A stretch of DNA of 64,000 bases from Drosophila persimilis. Lineage: Eukaryota; Arthropoda; Insecta; Diptera; Drosophilidae. Every line of letters starts with the position of its first letter. Positions within the stretch are counted from its first letter, which is position 1. Shown in pieces: positions 33,838-47,525 of this stretch. The position numbers and the translations under genes were made by a program. Below the pieces are notes generated by a model. That model was not told the DNA's origin. It worked only from the letters and a program-made list of their open reading frames with translations, and did not search any database. The stretch is taken from contig NW_020825294.1 of NCBI RefSeq assembly GCF_003286085.1, positions 16,179,844 to 16,243,843 of the forward strand, in the 5' to 3' direction.

Positions 33838-36800
33838 ATTTATAGCCCCTGCCGGACAACTTATCTCTGCTGACAAAATACGTCTCTCCGCTGGCAGAAA
33901 ACTTATCTCCGGTGGCGGGAAATTTATATCCGCTGGCGGAAAACTTTTCTCCAGAGGGGGAAATTTATAGCCCCTGCCGGACAACTTATCTCTGCTGACA
34001 AAATACGTCTCTCCGGTGGCGGAAAACTTATCTCCGGTGGCGGGAAATTTATATCCCCTGCCGGACAACATATCTCTGCTGACAAAATACGTCTCTCCGG
34101 TGGCGGAAAACTTATCTCCGGTGGCGGGAAATTTATATCCCCTGCCGGACAACTTATCACAGCTGACAAAATACGTCTCTCCACTGGCAGAAAACTTATC
34201 TCCGGTGGCGGGAAATTTTTATCCGCTGGCGGAAAACTTTTCTCCAGAGGGGGAAATTTATATCCCCTGCCGGACAACTTATCTCTGCTGACAAAATACG
34301 TCTCTCCGGTGGCGGAAAACTTATCTCCGGTGGCGGGAAATTTATAGCCCCTGCCGGACAACTTATCTCTGCTGACAAAATACGTCTATCCGCTGGCGGA
34401 AAACTTATCTACGCAGACGACCTACGTTTCTCGGCCGGCAGAAAACTTATCTCCGCTGGCAAAACATTTACTTCCGGCGGCGGGACATCTTATCTCGGCA
34501 AACAAAATACATCTCTCCGCTGGCGGAAAACTTATTTCCGGTGGCGGGAAATATATATCCCCTGCCGGACAACTTATCTCTGCTGACAAAATACGTCTCT
34601 CCGGTGGCGGAAAACTTATCTCCGGTGGCGGGAAATTTATATCCCCTGCCGGACAACTTATCTCTGCTGACAAAATACGTCTCTCCGCTGGCAGAAAACT
34701 TAATTCCGGTGGCGGGAAATTTATATCCGCTGGCGGAAAACTTTTCTCCGCTGACAGACATCTTATCTTATCTTATCTTTGCTGACAAAATACGTCTTTC
34801 CGCGGGCAGAAAACTTATTTCCGGTGGCGGGAAATTTATATCCCCTGTCGGACTACTTACCTCAGCTAACGAAATACGTCTATCCGCTGGCAGAACATTT
34901 ACTTCCGGCGGCGAGGAATTTATATCCCCTGCCGGACATCTTATCTCTGCTGACAAAATACATCTCTCCGCAGGCGGAAAACTTATTTCCGGTGGCGGGA
35001 AATTTATATCCCCTGCCGGACTACTTACCTCATCTAACGAAATACGTCTATCCGCTGGCAGAACATTTACTTCCGGCGGCGAGGAATTTATAGCCCCTGC
35101 CGGACAACTTATCTCTGCTGACAAAATACGTCTCTCCGCTGGCAGAAAACTTATCTCCGGTGGCGGGAAATTTATATCCGCTGGCGGAAAACTTTTCTCC
35201 AGAGGGGGAAATTTATAGCCCCTGCCGGACAACTTATCTCTGCTGACAAAATACGTCTCTCCGGTGGCGGAAAACTTATCTCCGGTGGCGGGAAATTTAT
35301 ATCCCCTGCCGGACAACTTATCTCTGCTGACAAAATACGTCTCTCCGGTGGCGGAAAACTTATCTCCGGTGGCGGGAAATTTATATCCCCTGCCGGACAA
35401 CTTATCACTGCTGACAAAATACGTCTCTCCACTGGCAGAAAACTTATCTCCGGTGGCGGGAAATTTATATTCGCTGGCGGAAAACTTTTCTCCAGAGGGG
35501 GAAATTTATATCCCCTGCCGGACAACTTATCTCTGCTGACAAAATACGTCTCTCCGGTGGCGGAAAACTTATCTCCGGTGGCGGGAAATTTATAGCCCCT
35601 GCCGGACAACTTATCTCTGCTGACAAAATACGTCTATCCGCTGGCGGAAAACTTATCTACGCAGACGACCTACGTTTCTCGGCCGGCAGAAAACTTATCT
35701 CCGCTGGCAAAACATTTACTTCCGGCGGCGGGACATCTTATCTCGGCAAACAAAATACATCTCTCCGCTGGCGGAAAACTTATTTCCGGTGGCGGGAAAT
35801 ATATATCCCCTGCCGGACAACTTATCTCTGCTGACAAAATACGTCTCTCCGGTGGCGGAAAACTTATCTCCGGTGGCGGGAAATTTATATCCCCTGCCGG
35901 ACAACTTATCTCTGCTGACAAAATACGTCTCTCCGCTGGCAGAAAACTTAACTCCGGTGGCGGGAAATTTATATCCGCTGGCGGAAAACTTTTCTCCGCT
36001 GACAGACATCTTATCTTATCTTATCTTTGCTGACAAAATACGTCTTTCCGCGGGCAGAAAACTTATTTCCGGTGGCGGGAAATTTATATCCCCTGTCGGA
36101 CTACTTACCTCAGCTAACGAAATACGTCTATCCGCTGGCAGAACATTTACTTCCGGCGGCGAGGAATTTATATCCCCTGCCGGACATCTTATCTCTGCTG
36201 ACAAAATACATCTCTCCGCAGGCGGAAAACTTATTTCCGGTGGCGGGAAATTTATATCCCCTGCCGGACTACTTACCTCATCTAACGAAATACGTCTATC
36301 CGCTGGCAGAACATTTACTTCCGGCGGCGAGGAATTTATAGCCCCTGCCGGACAACTTATCTCTGCTGACAAAATACGTCTCTCCGCTGGCAGAAAACTT
36401 ATCTCCGGTGGCGGGAAATTTATATCCGCTGGCGGAAAACTTTTCTCCAGAGGGGGAAATTTATAGCCCCTGCCGGACAACTTATCTCTGCTGACAAAAT
36501 ACGTCTCTCCGGTGGCGGAAAACTTATCTCCGGTGGCGGGAAATTTATATCCCCTGCCGGACAACTTATCTCTGCTGACAAAATACGTCTCTCCGGTGGC
36601 GGAAAACTTATCTCCGGTGGCGGGAAATTTATATCCCCTGCCGGACAACTTATCACTGCTGACAAAATACGTCTCTCCACTGGCAGAAAACTTATCTCCG
36701 GTGGCGGGAAATTTATATTCGCTGGCGGAAAACTTTTCTCCAGAGGGGGAAATTTATATCCCCTGCCGGACAACTTATCTCTGCTGACAAAATACGTCTC

Positions 36801-37395
36801 TCCGGTGGCGGAAAACTTATCTCCGGTGGCGGGAAATTTATAGCCCCTGCCGGACAACTTATCTCTGCTGACAAAATACGTCTATCCGCTGGCGGAAAAC
36901 TTATCTACGCAGACGACCTACGTTTCTCGGCCGGCAGAAAACTTATCTCCGCTGGCAAAACATTTACTTCCGGCGGCGGGACATCTTATCTCGGCAAACA
37001 AAATACATCTCTCCGCTGGCGGAAAACTTATTTCCGGTGGCGGGAAATATATATCCCCTGCCGGACAACTTATCTCTGCTGACAAAATACGTCTCTCCGG
37101 TGGCGGAAAACTTATCTCCGGTGGCGGGAAATTTATATCCCCTGCCGGACAACTTATCTCTGCTGACAAAATACGTCTCTCCGCTGGCAGAAAACTTAAC
37201 TCCGGTGGCGGGAAATTTATATCCGCTGGCGGAAAACTTTTCTCCGCTGACAGACATCTTATCTTATCTTATCTTTGCTGACAAAATACGTCTTTCCGCG
37301 GGCAGAAAACTTATTTCCGGTGGCGGGAAATTTATATCCCCTGTCGGACTACTTACCTCAGCTAACGAAATACGTCTATCCGCTGGCAGAACATT
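33838..37395 (+). repeat. Higher-order repeat, period 1,248 bp, nearly three copies
   Basis: Copies begin near 33838, 35086 and 36334; long stretches match at exactly 1248-bp offsets with isolated substitutions (for example near 34701, A versus C in TTAAYTCCGG). Each copy contains the TCTTA block and two GGACTACTTACCTCAKCTAACG segments. The third copy diverges after about 37395. Confidence 0.9.
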
Positions 37396-40300
37396 TACCT
37401 CCGGTGGCGGGAAATATATATCCCCTGCCGGACATCTTATCTCTGCTGACAAAATACATCTCTCTGATGGCGGGAAATTTATATCCGCTGGCGGAAAACT
37501 TTTTTCCGCTCACAGACATCCTCTCTCCGCTGGCAGAACATATACTTCCGGCGGCGGGAAATTTATATCCCCTGCCGGACTACTTACCTCAGCTAACGAA
37601 ATACGTCTATCCGCTGGCTGAACATTTACTTCCGGCGGCGTGAAATCTATATCCCCTGCCGGACAACTTATCTCTGCTGACGAAATACGTCTCTCCGATG
37701 GCGGAAAACTTATTTCCGGTGGCGGAAAATCTATATCCCCTGCCGGACAACTTATCTCTGCTGACAAAATACGTCTCTCCGGTGGCGGAAAACTTATCTC
37801 CGGTGGCGGGAAATTTATATCCCCTGCCGGACAACTCATCTCTGCTGACAAAATACGTCTCTCCGGTGGCGGAAAACTTATCTCCGGTGGCGGGAAATTT
37901 ATATCCGCTGGCGGAAAACTTTTCTCCAGAGGGGGAAATTTATAGCCTCTGCCGGACAACTTATCTCCGCTGATGAACTACGTTTCTCCGCCGGCAGAAA
38001 ACTTATCTCCGCTGGCAGATCATTTACCTCCGGCGGCGGAAAATTTATATCCCCTGCCGGACAACTTATCTCTGCTGACAAAATACGTCTCTCCGGTGGC
38101 GGAAAACTTATCTCCGGTGGCGGGAAATTTATATCCCCTGCCGGACAACATATCTCTGCTGACAAAATACGTCTCTCCGGTGGCGGAAAACTTATCTCCG
38201 GTGGCGGGAAATTTATATCCCCTGCCGGACAACTTATCTCTGCTGACAAAATACATCTCTCCGCAGGCGGAAAACTTATTTCCGGTGGCGGGAAATTTAT
38301 ATCCCCTGCCGGACTACTTACCTCATCTAACGAAATACGTCTATCCGCTGGCAGAACATTTACTTCCGGCGGCGAGGAATTTATAGCCCCTGCCGGACAA
38401 CTTATCTCTGCTGACAAAATACGTCTCTCCGCTGGCAGAAAACTTATCTCCGGTGGCGGGAAATTTATATCCGCTGGCGGAAAACTTTTCTCCAGAGGGG
38501 GAAATTTATAGCCCCTGCCGGACAACTTATCTCTGCTGACAAAATACGTCTCTCCGGTGGCGGAAAACTTATTTCCGGTGGCGGGAAATTTATATCCCCT
38601 GCCGGACAACATATCTCTGCTGACAAAATACGTCTCTCCGGTGGCGGAAAACTTATCTCCGGTGGCGGGAAATTTATATCCCCTGCCGGACAACTTATCA
38701 CAGCTGACAAAATACGTCTCTCCACTGGCAGAAAACTTATCTCCGGTGGCGGGAAATTTATATCCGCTGGCGGAAAACTTTTCTCCAGAGGGGGAAATTT
38801 ATATCCCCTGCCGGACAACTTATCTCTGCTGACAAAATACGTCTCTCCGGTGGCGGAAAACTTATCTCCGGTGGCGGGAAATTTATAGCCCCTGCCGGAC
38901 AACTTATCTCTGCTGACAAAATACGTCTATCCGCTGGCGGAAAACTTATCTACGCAGACGACCTACGTTTCTCGGCCGGCAGAAAACTTATCTCCGCTGG
39001 CAAAACATTTACTTCCGGCGGCGGGACATCTTATCTCGGCAAACAAAATACATCTCTCCGCTGGCGGAAAACTTATTTCCGGTGGCGGGAAATATATATC
39101 CCCTGCCGGACAACTTATCTCTGCTGACAAAATACGTCTCTCCGGTGGCGGAAAACTTATCTCCGGTGGCGGGAAATTTATATCCCCTGCCGGACAACTT
39201 ATCTCTGCTGACAAAATACGTCTCTCCGCTGGCAGAAAACTTAACTCCGGTGGCGGGAAATTTATATCCGCTGGCGGAAAACTTTTCTCCGCTGACAGAC
39301 ATCTTATCTTATCTTATCTTTGCTGACAAAATACGTCTTTCCGCGGGCAGAAAACTTATTTCCGGTGGCGGGAAATTTATATCCCCTGTCGGACTACTTA
39401 CCTCAGCTAACGAAATACGTCTATCCGCTGGCAGAACATTTACTTCCGGCGGCGAGGAATTTATATCCCCTGCCGGACATCTTATCTCTGCTGACAAAAT
39501 ACATCTCTCCGCAGGCGGAAAACTTATTTCCGGTGGCGGGAAATTTATATCCCCTGCCGGACTACTTACCTCATCTAACGAAATACGTCTATCCGCTGGC
39601 AGAACATTTACTTCCGGCGGCGAGGAATTTATAGCCCCTGCCGGACAACTTATCTCTGCTGACAAAATACGTCTCTCCGCTGGCAGAAAACTTATCTCCG
39701 GTGGCGGGAAATTTATAGCCCCTGCCGGACAACTTATCTCTGCTGACAAAATACGTCTCTCCGGTGGCGGAAAACTTATCTCCGGTGGCGGGAAATTTAT
39801 ATCCCCTGCCGGACAACTTATCTCTGCTGACAAAATACGTCTCTCCGGTGGCGGAAAACTTATCTCCGGTGGCGGGAAATTTATATCCCCTGCCGGACAA
39901 CTTATCACTGCTGACAAAATACGTCTCTCCACTGGCAGAAAACTTATCTCCGGTGGCGGGAAATTTATATTCGCTGGCGGAAAACTTTTCTCCAGAGGGG
40001 GAAATTTATATCCCCTGCCGGACAACTTATCTCTGCTGACAAAATACGTCTCTCCGGTGGCGGAAAACTTATCTCCGGTGGCGGGAAATTTATAGCCCCT
40101 GCCGGACAACTTATCTCTGCTGACAAAATACGTCTATCCGCTGGCGGAAAACTTATCTACGCAGACGACCTACGTTTCTCGGCCGGCAGAAAACTTATCT
40201 CCGCTGGCAAAACATTTACTTCCGGCGGCGGGACATCTTATCTCGGCAAACAAAATACATCTCTCCGCTGGCGGAAAACTTATTTCCGGTGGCGGGAAAT

Positions 40301-41378
40301 ATATATCCCCTGCCGGACAACTTATCTCTGCTGACAAAATACGTCTCTCCGGTGGCGGAAAACTTATCTCCGGTGGCGGGAAATTTATATCCCCTGCCGG
40401 ACAACTTATCTCTGCTGACAAAATACGTCTCTCCGCTGGCAGAAAACTTAACTCCGGTGGCGGGAAATTTATATCCGCTGGCGGAAAACTTTTCTCCGCT
40501 GACAGACATCTTATCTTATCTTATCTTTGCTGACAAAATACGTCTTTCCGCGGGCAGAAAACTTATTTCCGGTGGCGGGAAATTTATATCCCCTGTCGGA
40601 CTACTTACCTCAGCTAACGAAATACGTCTATCCGCTGGCAGAACATTTACCTCCGGTGGCGGGAAATATATATCCCCTGCCGGACATCTTATCTCTGCTG
40701 ACAAAATACATCTCTCTGATGGCGGGAAATTTATATCCGCTGGCGGAAAACTTTTTTCCGCTCACAGACATCCTCTCTCCGCTGGCAGAACATATACTTC
40801 CGGCGGCGGGAAATTTATATCCCCTGCCGGACTACTTACCTCAGCTAACGAAATACGTCTATCCGCTGGCTGAACATTTACTTCCGGCGGCGTGAAATCT
40901 ATATCCCCTGCCGGACAACTTATCTCTGCTGACGAAATACGTCTCTCCGATGGCGGAAAACTTATTTCCGGTGGCGGAAAATCTATATCCCCTGCCGGAC
41001 AACTTATCTCTGCTGACAAAATACGTCTCTCCGGTGGCGGAAAACTTATCTCCGGTGGCGGGAAATTTATATCCCCTGCCGGACAACTCATCTCTGCTGA
41101 CAAAATACGTCTCTCCGGTGGCGGAAAACTTATCTCCGGTGGCGGGAAATTTATATCCGCTGGCGGAAAACTTTTCTCCAGAGGGGGAAATTTATAGCCT
41201 CTGCCGGACAACTTATCTCCGCTGATGAACTACGTTTCTCCGCCGGCAGAAAACTTATCTCCGCTGGCAGATCATTTACCTCCGGCGGCGGAAAATTTAT
41301 ATCCCCTGCCGGACAACTTATCTCTGCTGACAAAATACGTCTCTCCGGTGGCGGAAAACTTATCTCCGGTGGCGGGAA
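36460..41378 (+). repeat. Higher-order duplication, offset 3,252 bp
   Basis: About 1,667 bp starting near 36460 recur near 39712, including the distinctive CTCACAGACATCCTCTCTCC (37511 and 40763) and the monomer with an in-frame stop, CGCTGGCTGAACATTTAC. A third copy of part of it starts near 44401 (offset 4,112). Confidence 0.88.
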
Positions 41379-42215
41379 ATTTATAGCCCCTGCCGGACAA
41401 CTTATCTCTGCTGACAAAATACGTCTCTCCGGTGGCGGAAAACTTATCTCCGGTGGCGGGAAATTTATATCCGCTGGCGGAAAACTTTTTTCCGCTCACA
41501 GACATCCTCTCTCCGCTGGCAGAACATATACTTCCGGCGGCGGGAAATTTATATCCCCTGCCGGACTACTTACCTCAGCTAACGAAATACGTCTATCCGC
41601 TGGCTGAACATTTACTTCCGGCGGCGTGAAATCTATATCCCCTGCCGGACAACTTATCTCTGCTGACGAAATACGTCTCTCCGATGGCGGAAAACTTATT
41701 TCCGGTGGCGGAAAATCTATATCCCCTGCCGGACAACTTATCTCTGCTGACAAAATACGTCTCTCCGGTGGCGGAAAACTTATCTCCGGTGGCGGGAAAT
41801 TTATATCCCCTGCCGGACAACTTATCTCTGCTGACAAAATACGTCTCTCCGGTGGCGGAAAACTTATCTCCGGTGGCGGGAAATTTATATCCGCTGGCGG
41901 AAAACTTTTCTCCAGAGGGGGAAATTTATAGCCTCTGCCGGACAACTTATCTCCGCTGATGAACTACGTTTCTCCGCCGGCAGAAAACTTATCTCCGCTG
42001 GCAGATCATTTACCTCCGGCGGCGGAAAATTTATATCCCCTGCCGGACAACTTATCTCTGCTGACAAAATACGTCTCTCCGGTGGCGGAAAACTTATCTC
42101 CGGTGGCGGGAAATTTATAGCCCCTGCCGGACAACTTATCTCTGCTGACAAAATACGTCTCTCCGGTGGCGGAAAACTTATCTCCGGTGGCGGGAAATTT
42201 ATATCCGCTGGCGGA
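40725..42215 (+). repeat. Direct tandem repeat, period 734 bp, two copies
   Basis: The interval 40725-41458 is followed immediately by a near-identical copy at 41459-42192. Matching landmarks are GGCGTGAAATCTATATCCCC (40890 and 41624) and GCCTCTGCCGGACAAC. One visible difference is CAACTCATCTC in the first copy versus CAACTTATCTC in the second. Confidence 0.88.
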
Positions 42216-45200
42216 AAACTTTTCTCCAGAGGGGGAAATTTATAGCCCCTGCCGGACAACTTATCTCTGCTGACAAAATACGTCTCTCCGGTGGCAGAAA
42301 ACTTATCTACGGCGGCGGGAAATTTATATCCCCTGCCGGACAACTTATCTCTGCTGACGAAATACGTCTCTCCGGTGGCGGAAAACTTATCTCCGGTGGC
42401 GGGAAATTTATATCCCCTGCCGGACAACTTATCTCTGCTGACAAAATACGTCTCTCCGGTGGCGGAAAACTAATCTCCGGTGGCGGGAAATTTATATCCC
42501 CTGCCGGACAACTTATCTCTGCTGACAAAATACATCTCTCCGCTGGCGGAAAACTTATCTGCGGTAGCGGGAAATTTATATCCGCTGGCGGAAAGCTTTT
42601 CTCCGCTGACAGACATCTTATCTTATCTTATCTTTGCTGACAAAATACGTCTTTCCGCGGGCAGAAAACTTATCTCCGGCGGCGGGAAATTTATATCCGC
42701 TGGCGGAAAACTTTTCGCCCCCCCTCTGGAAAACTTATCTCCGCTGGCAGAACATTTACTTCCGGCGGCGAGGAATTTATATCCCCTGCCGGACATCTTA
42801 TCTCTGCTGACAAAATACATCTCTTCGCTGGCGGAAAACTTATTTACGGTGGCGGGAAATCTATATCCCCTGCCGGACAAATTATCTCTGCTGACGAAAC
42901 ACGTCTCTCCGCTTGCAGAAAACTTATCTCTGCAGACGAAATACGTCTCTCCGCTGGCGGAAAACTAATTTCCGGTGGCGGGAAATATATATCCCCTGCC
43001 GGACAACTTATCTCTGCTGAGAAAATACGTCTCTCCGCGGGCGGAAAACTTATCTACGCAGACGACCTACGTTTCTCCGCCGGCAGAAAACTTATCTCCG
43101 CTGGCAAAACATTTACTTCCGGCGGCGGGACATCTTATCTCGGCAAACAAAATACATCTCTCCGCTGGCGGAAAACTTATTTCCGGTGGCGGGAAATTTA
43201 TATCCCCTGCCGGACAACTTATCTCTGCTAAAGAATTACGTCTATCCGCTGGCAGAACATTTACCTCCGGCGGCGGAAAATTTATATCCCCTGCCGGACA
43301 ACTTATCTCTGCTGACAAAATACGTCTCTCCGGTGGCGGAAAACTTATCTCCGGTGGCGGGAAATTTATATCCCCTGCCGGACAACTTATCACTGCTGAC
43401 AAAATACGTCTCTCCACTGGCAGAAAACTTATCTCCGGTGGCGGGCAATTTATATCCGCTGGCGGAAAACTTTTCTCCAGAGGGGGAAATTTATAGCCCC
43501 TGCCGGACAACTTATCTCTGCTGACAAAATACGTCTCTCCGCTGGCAGAAAACTTATCTCCGGTGGCGGGAAATTTATATCCGCTGGCGGAAAACTTTTC
43601 TCCAGAGGGGGAAATTTATAGCCCCTGCCGGACAACTTATCTCTGCTGACAAAATTCGTCTCTCCGGTGGCGGAAAACTTATCTCCGGTGGCGGGAAATT
43701 TATATCCCCTGCCGGACAACATATCTCTGCTGACAAAATACGTCTCTCCGGTGGCGGAAAACTTATCTCCGGTGGCGGGAAATTTATATCCCCTGCCGGA
43801 CAACTTATCACAGCTGACAAAATACGTCTCTCCACTGGCAGAAAACTTATCTCCGGTGGCGGGAAATTTATATCCGCTGGCGGAAAACTTTTCTCCAGAG
43901 GGGGAAATTTATATCCCCTGCCGGACAACTTATCTCTGCTGACAAAATACGTCTCTCCGGTGGCGGAAAACTTATCTCCGGTGGCGGGAAATTTATATCC
44001 CCTGCCGGACAACTTATCACTGCTGACAAAATACGTCTCTCCACTGGCAGAAAACTTATCTCCGGTGGCGGGAAATTTATATCCGCTGGCGGAAAACTTT
44101 TCTCCAGAGGGGGAAATTTATATCCCCTGCCGGACAACTTATCTCTGCTGACAAAATACGTCTCTCCGGTGGCGGAAAACTTATCTCCGGTGGCGGGAAA
44201 TTTATAGCCCCTGCCGGACAACTTATCTCTGCTGACAAAATACGTCTATCCGCTGGCGGAAAACTTATCTACGCAGACGACCTACGTTTCTCGGCCGGCA
44301 GAAAACTTATCTCCGCTGGCAAAACATTTACTTCCGGCGGCGGGACATCTTATCTCGGCAAACAAAATACATCTCTCCGCTGGCGGAAAACTTATTTCCG
44401 GTGGCGGGAAATATATATCCCCTGCCGGACAACTTATCTCTGCTGACAAAATACGTCTCTCCGGTGGCGGAAAACTTATCTCCGGTGGCGGGAAATTTAT
44501 ATCCCCTGCCGGACAACTTATCTCTGCTGACAAAATACGTCTCTCCGCTGGCAGAAAACTTAACTCCGGTGGCGGGAAATTTATATCCGCTGGCGGAAAA
44601 CTTTTCTCCGCTGACAGACATCTTATCTTATCTTATCTTTGCTGACAAAATACGTCTTTCCGCGGGCAGAAAACTTATTTCCGGTGGCGGGAAATTTATA
44701 TCCCCTGTCGGACTACTTACCTCAGCTAACGAAATACGTCTATCCGCTGGCAGAACATTTACCTCCGGTGGCGGGAAATATATATCCCCTGCCGGACATC
44801 TTATCTCTGCTGACAAAATACATCTCTCTGATGGCGGGAAATTTATATCCGCTGGCGGAAAACTTTTTTCCGCTCACAGACATCCTCTCTCCGCTGGCAG
44901 AACATATACTTCCGGCGACGGGAAATTTATATCCCCTGCCGGACTACTTACCTCAGCTAACGAAATACGTCTATCCGCTGGCTGAACATTTACTTCCGGC
45001 GGCGTGAAATCTATATCCCCTGCCGGACAACTTATCTCTGCTGACGAAATACGTCTCTCCGATGGCGGAAAACTTATTTCCGGTGGCGGAAAATCTATAT
45101 CCCCTGCCGGACAACTTATCTCTGCTGACAAAATACGTCTCTCCGGTGGCGGAAAACTTATCTCCGGTGGCGGGAAATTTATATCCCCTGCCGGACAACT

Positions 45201-47525
45201 CATCTCTGCTGACAAAATACGTCTCTCCGGTGGCGGAAAACTTATCTCCGGTGGCGGGAAATTTATATCCGCTGGCGGAAAACTTTTCTCCAGAGGGGGA
45301 AATTTATAGCCCCTGCCGGACAACTTATCTCTGCTGACAAAATACGTCTCTCCGCTGGCAGAAAACTTATCTCCGCTGGCAGATCATTTACCTCCGGCGG
45401 CGGAAAATTTATATCCCCTGCCGGAGAACTTATCTCTGCTGACAAAATACGTCTCTCCGGTGGCGGAAAACTTATCTCCGGTGGCGGGAAATTTATAGCC
45501 CCTGCCGGACAACTTATCTCTGCTGACAAAATACGTCTCTCCGGTGGCAGAAAACTTATCTACGGCGGCGGGAAATTTATATCCCCTGCCGGACAACTTA
45601 TCTCTGCTGACGAAATACGTCTCTCCGGTGGCGGAAAACTTATCTCCGGTGGCGGGAAAATTATATCCCCTGCCGGACAACTTATCTCTGCTGACAAAAT
45701 ACGTCTCTCCGGTGGCGGAAAACTAATCTCCGGTGGCGGGAAATTTATATCCGCTGGCGGAAAACTTTTCTCCAGAGGGGGAAATTTATAGCCTCTGCCG
45801 GACAACTTATCTCCGCTGATGAACTACGTTTCTCCGCCGGCAGAAAACTTATCTCCGCTGGCAGATCATTTACCTCCGGCGGCGGAAAATTTATATCCCC
45901 TGCCGGAGAACTTATCTCTGCTGACAAAATACGTCTCTCCGGTGGCGGAAAACTTATCTCCGGTGGCGGGAAATTTATAGCCCCTGCCGGACAACTTATC
46001 TCTGCTGACAAAATACGTCTCTCCGGTGGCGGAAAACTTATCTCCGGTGGCGGGAAATTTATATCCGCTGGCGGAAAACTTTTCTCCAGAGGGGGAAATT
46101 TATAGCCCCTGCCGGACAACTTATCTCTGCTGACAAAATACGTCTCTCCGGTGGCAGAAAACTTATCTACGGCGGCGGGAAATTTATATCCCCTGCCGGA
46201 CAACTTATCTCTGCTGACGAAATACGTCTCTCCGGTGGCGGAAAACTTATCTCCGGTGGCGGGAAATTTATATCCCCTGCCGGACAACTTATCTCTGCTG
46301 ACAAAATACGTCTCTCCGGTGGCGGAAAACTAATCTCCGGTGGCGGGAAATTTATATCCCCTGCCGGACAACTTATCTCTGCTGACAAAATACATCTCTC
46401 CGCTGGCGGAAAACTTATCTGCGGTAGCGGGAAATTTATATCCGCTGGCGGAAAGCTTTTCTCCGCTGACAGACATCTTATCTTATCTTATCTTTGCTGA
46501 CAAAATACGTCTTTCCGCGGGCAGAAAACTTATCTCCGGCGGCGGGAAATTTATATCCGCTGGCGGAAAACTTTTCGCCCCCCCTCTGGAAAACTTATCT
46601 CCGCTGGCAGAACATTTACTTCCGGCGGCGAGGAATTTATATCCCCTGCCGGACATCTTATCTCTGCTGACAAAATACATCTCTTCGCTGGCGGAAAACT
46701 TATTTACGGTGGCGGGAAATCTATATCCCCTGCCGGACAAATTATCTCTGCTGACGAAACACGTCTCTCCGCTTGCAGAAAACTTATCTTTGCAGACGAA
46801 ATACGTCTCTCCGCTGGCGGAAAACTAATTTCCGGTGGCGGGAAATAAATATCCCCTGCCGGACAACTTATCTCTGCTGAGAAAATACGTCTCTCCGCTG
46901 GCGGAAAACTTATCTACGCAGACGACCTACGTTTCTCCGCCGGCAGAAAACTTATCTCCGCTGGCAAAACATTTACTTCCGGCGGCGGGACATCTTATCT
47001 CGGCAAACAAAATACATCTCTCCGCTGGCGGAAAACTTATTTCCGGTGGCGGGAAATTTATATCCCCTGCCGGACAACTTATCTCTGCTAAAGAATTACG
47101 TCTATCCGCTGGCAGAACATTTACCTCCGGCGGCGGAAAATTTATATCCCCTGCCGGACAACTTATCTCTGCTGACAAAATACGTCTCTCCGGTGGCGGA
47201 AAACTTATCTCCGGTGGCGGGAAATTTATATCCCCTGCCGGACAACTTATCACTGCTGACAAAATACGTCTCTCCACTGGCAGAAAACTTATCTCCGGTG
47301 GCGGGAAATTTATATCCGCTGGCGGAAAACTTTTCTCCAGAGGGGGAAATTTATAGCCCCTGCCGGACAACTTATCTCTGCTGACAAAATACGTCTCTCC
47401 GCTGGCAGAAAACTTATCTCCGGTGGCGGGAAATTTATATCCGCTGGCGGAAAACTTTTCTCCAGAGGGGGAAATTTATAGCCCCTGCCGGACAACTTAT
47501 CTCTGCTGACAAAATACGTCTCTCC
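41885..47525 (+). repeat. Higher-order duplication, offset 3,860 bp
   Basis: About 1,780 bp beginning near 41885 recur near 45745. Both contain the TCTTA block, the CCCCCCCTCTGG block and GCTAAAGAATTACGTC. Differences include GGAAATATATATCC at 42980 versus GGAAATAAATATCC at 46840. Confidence 0.87.
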
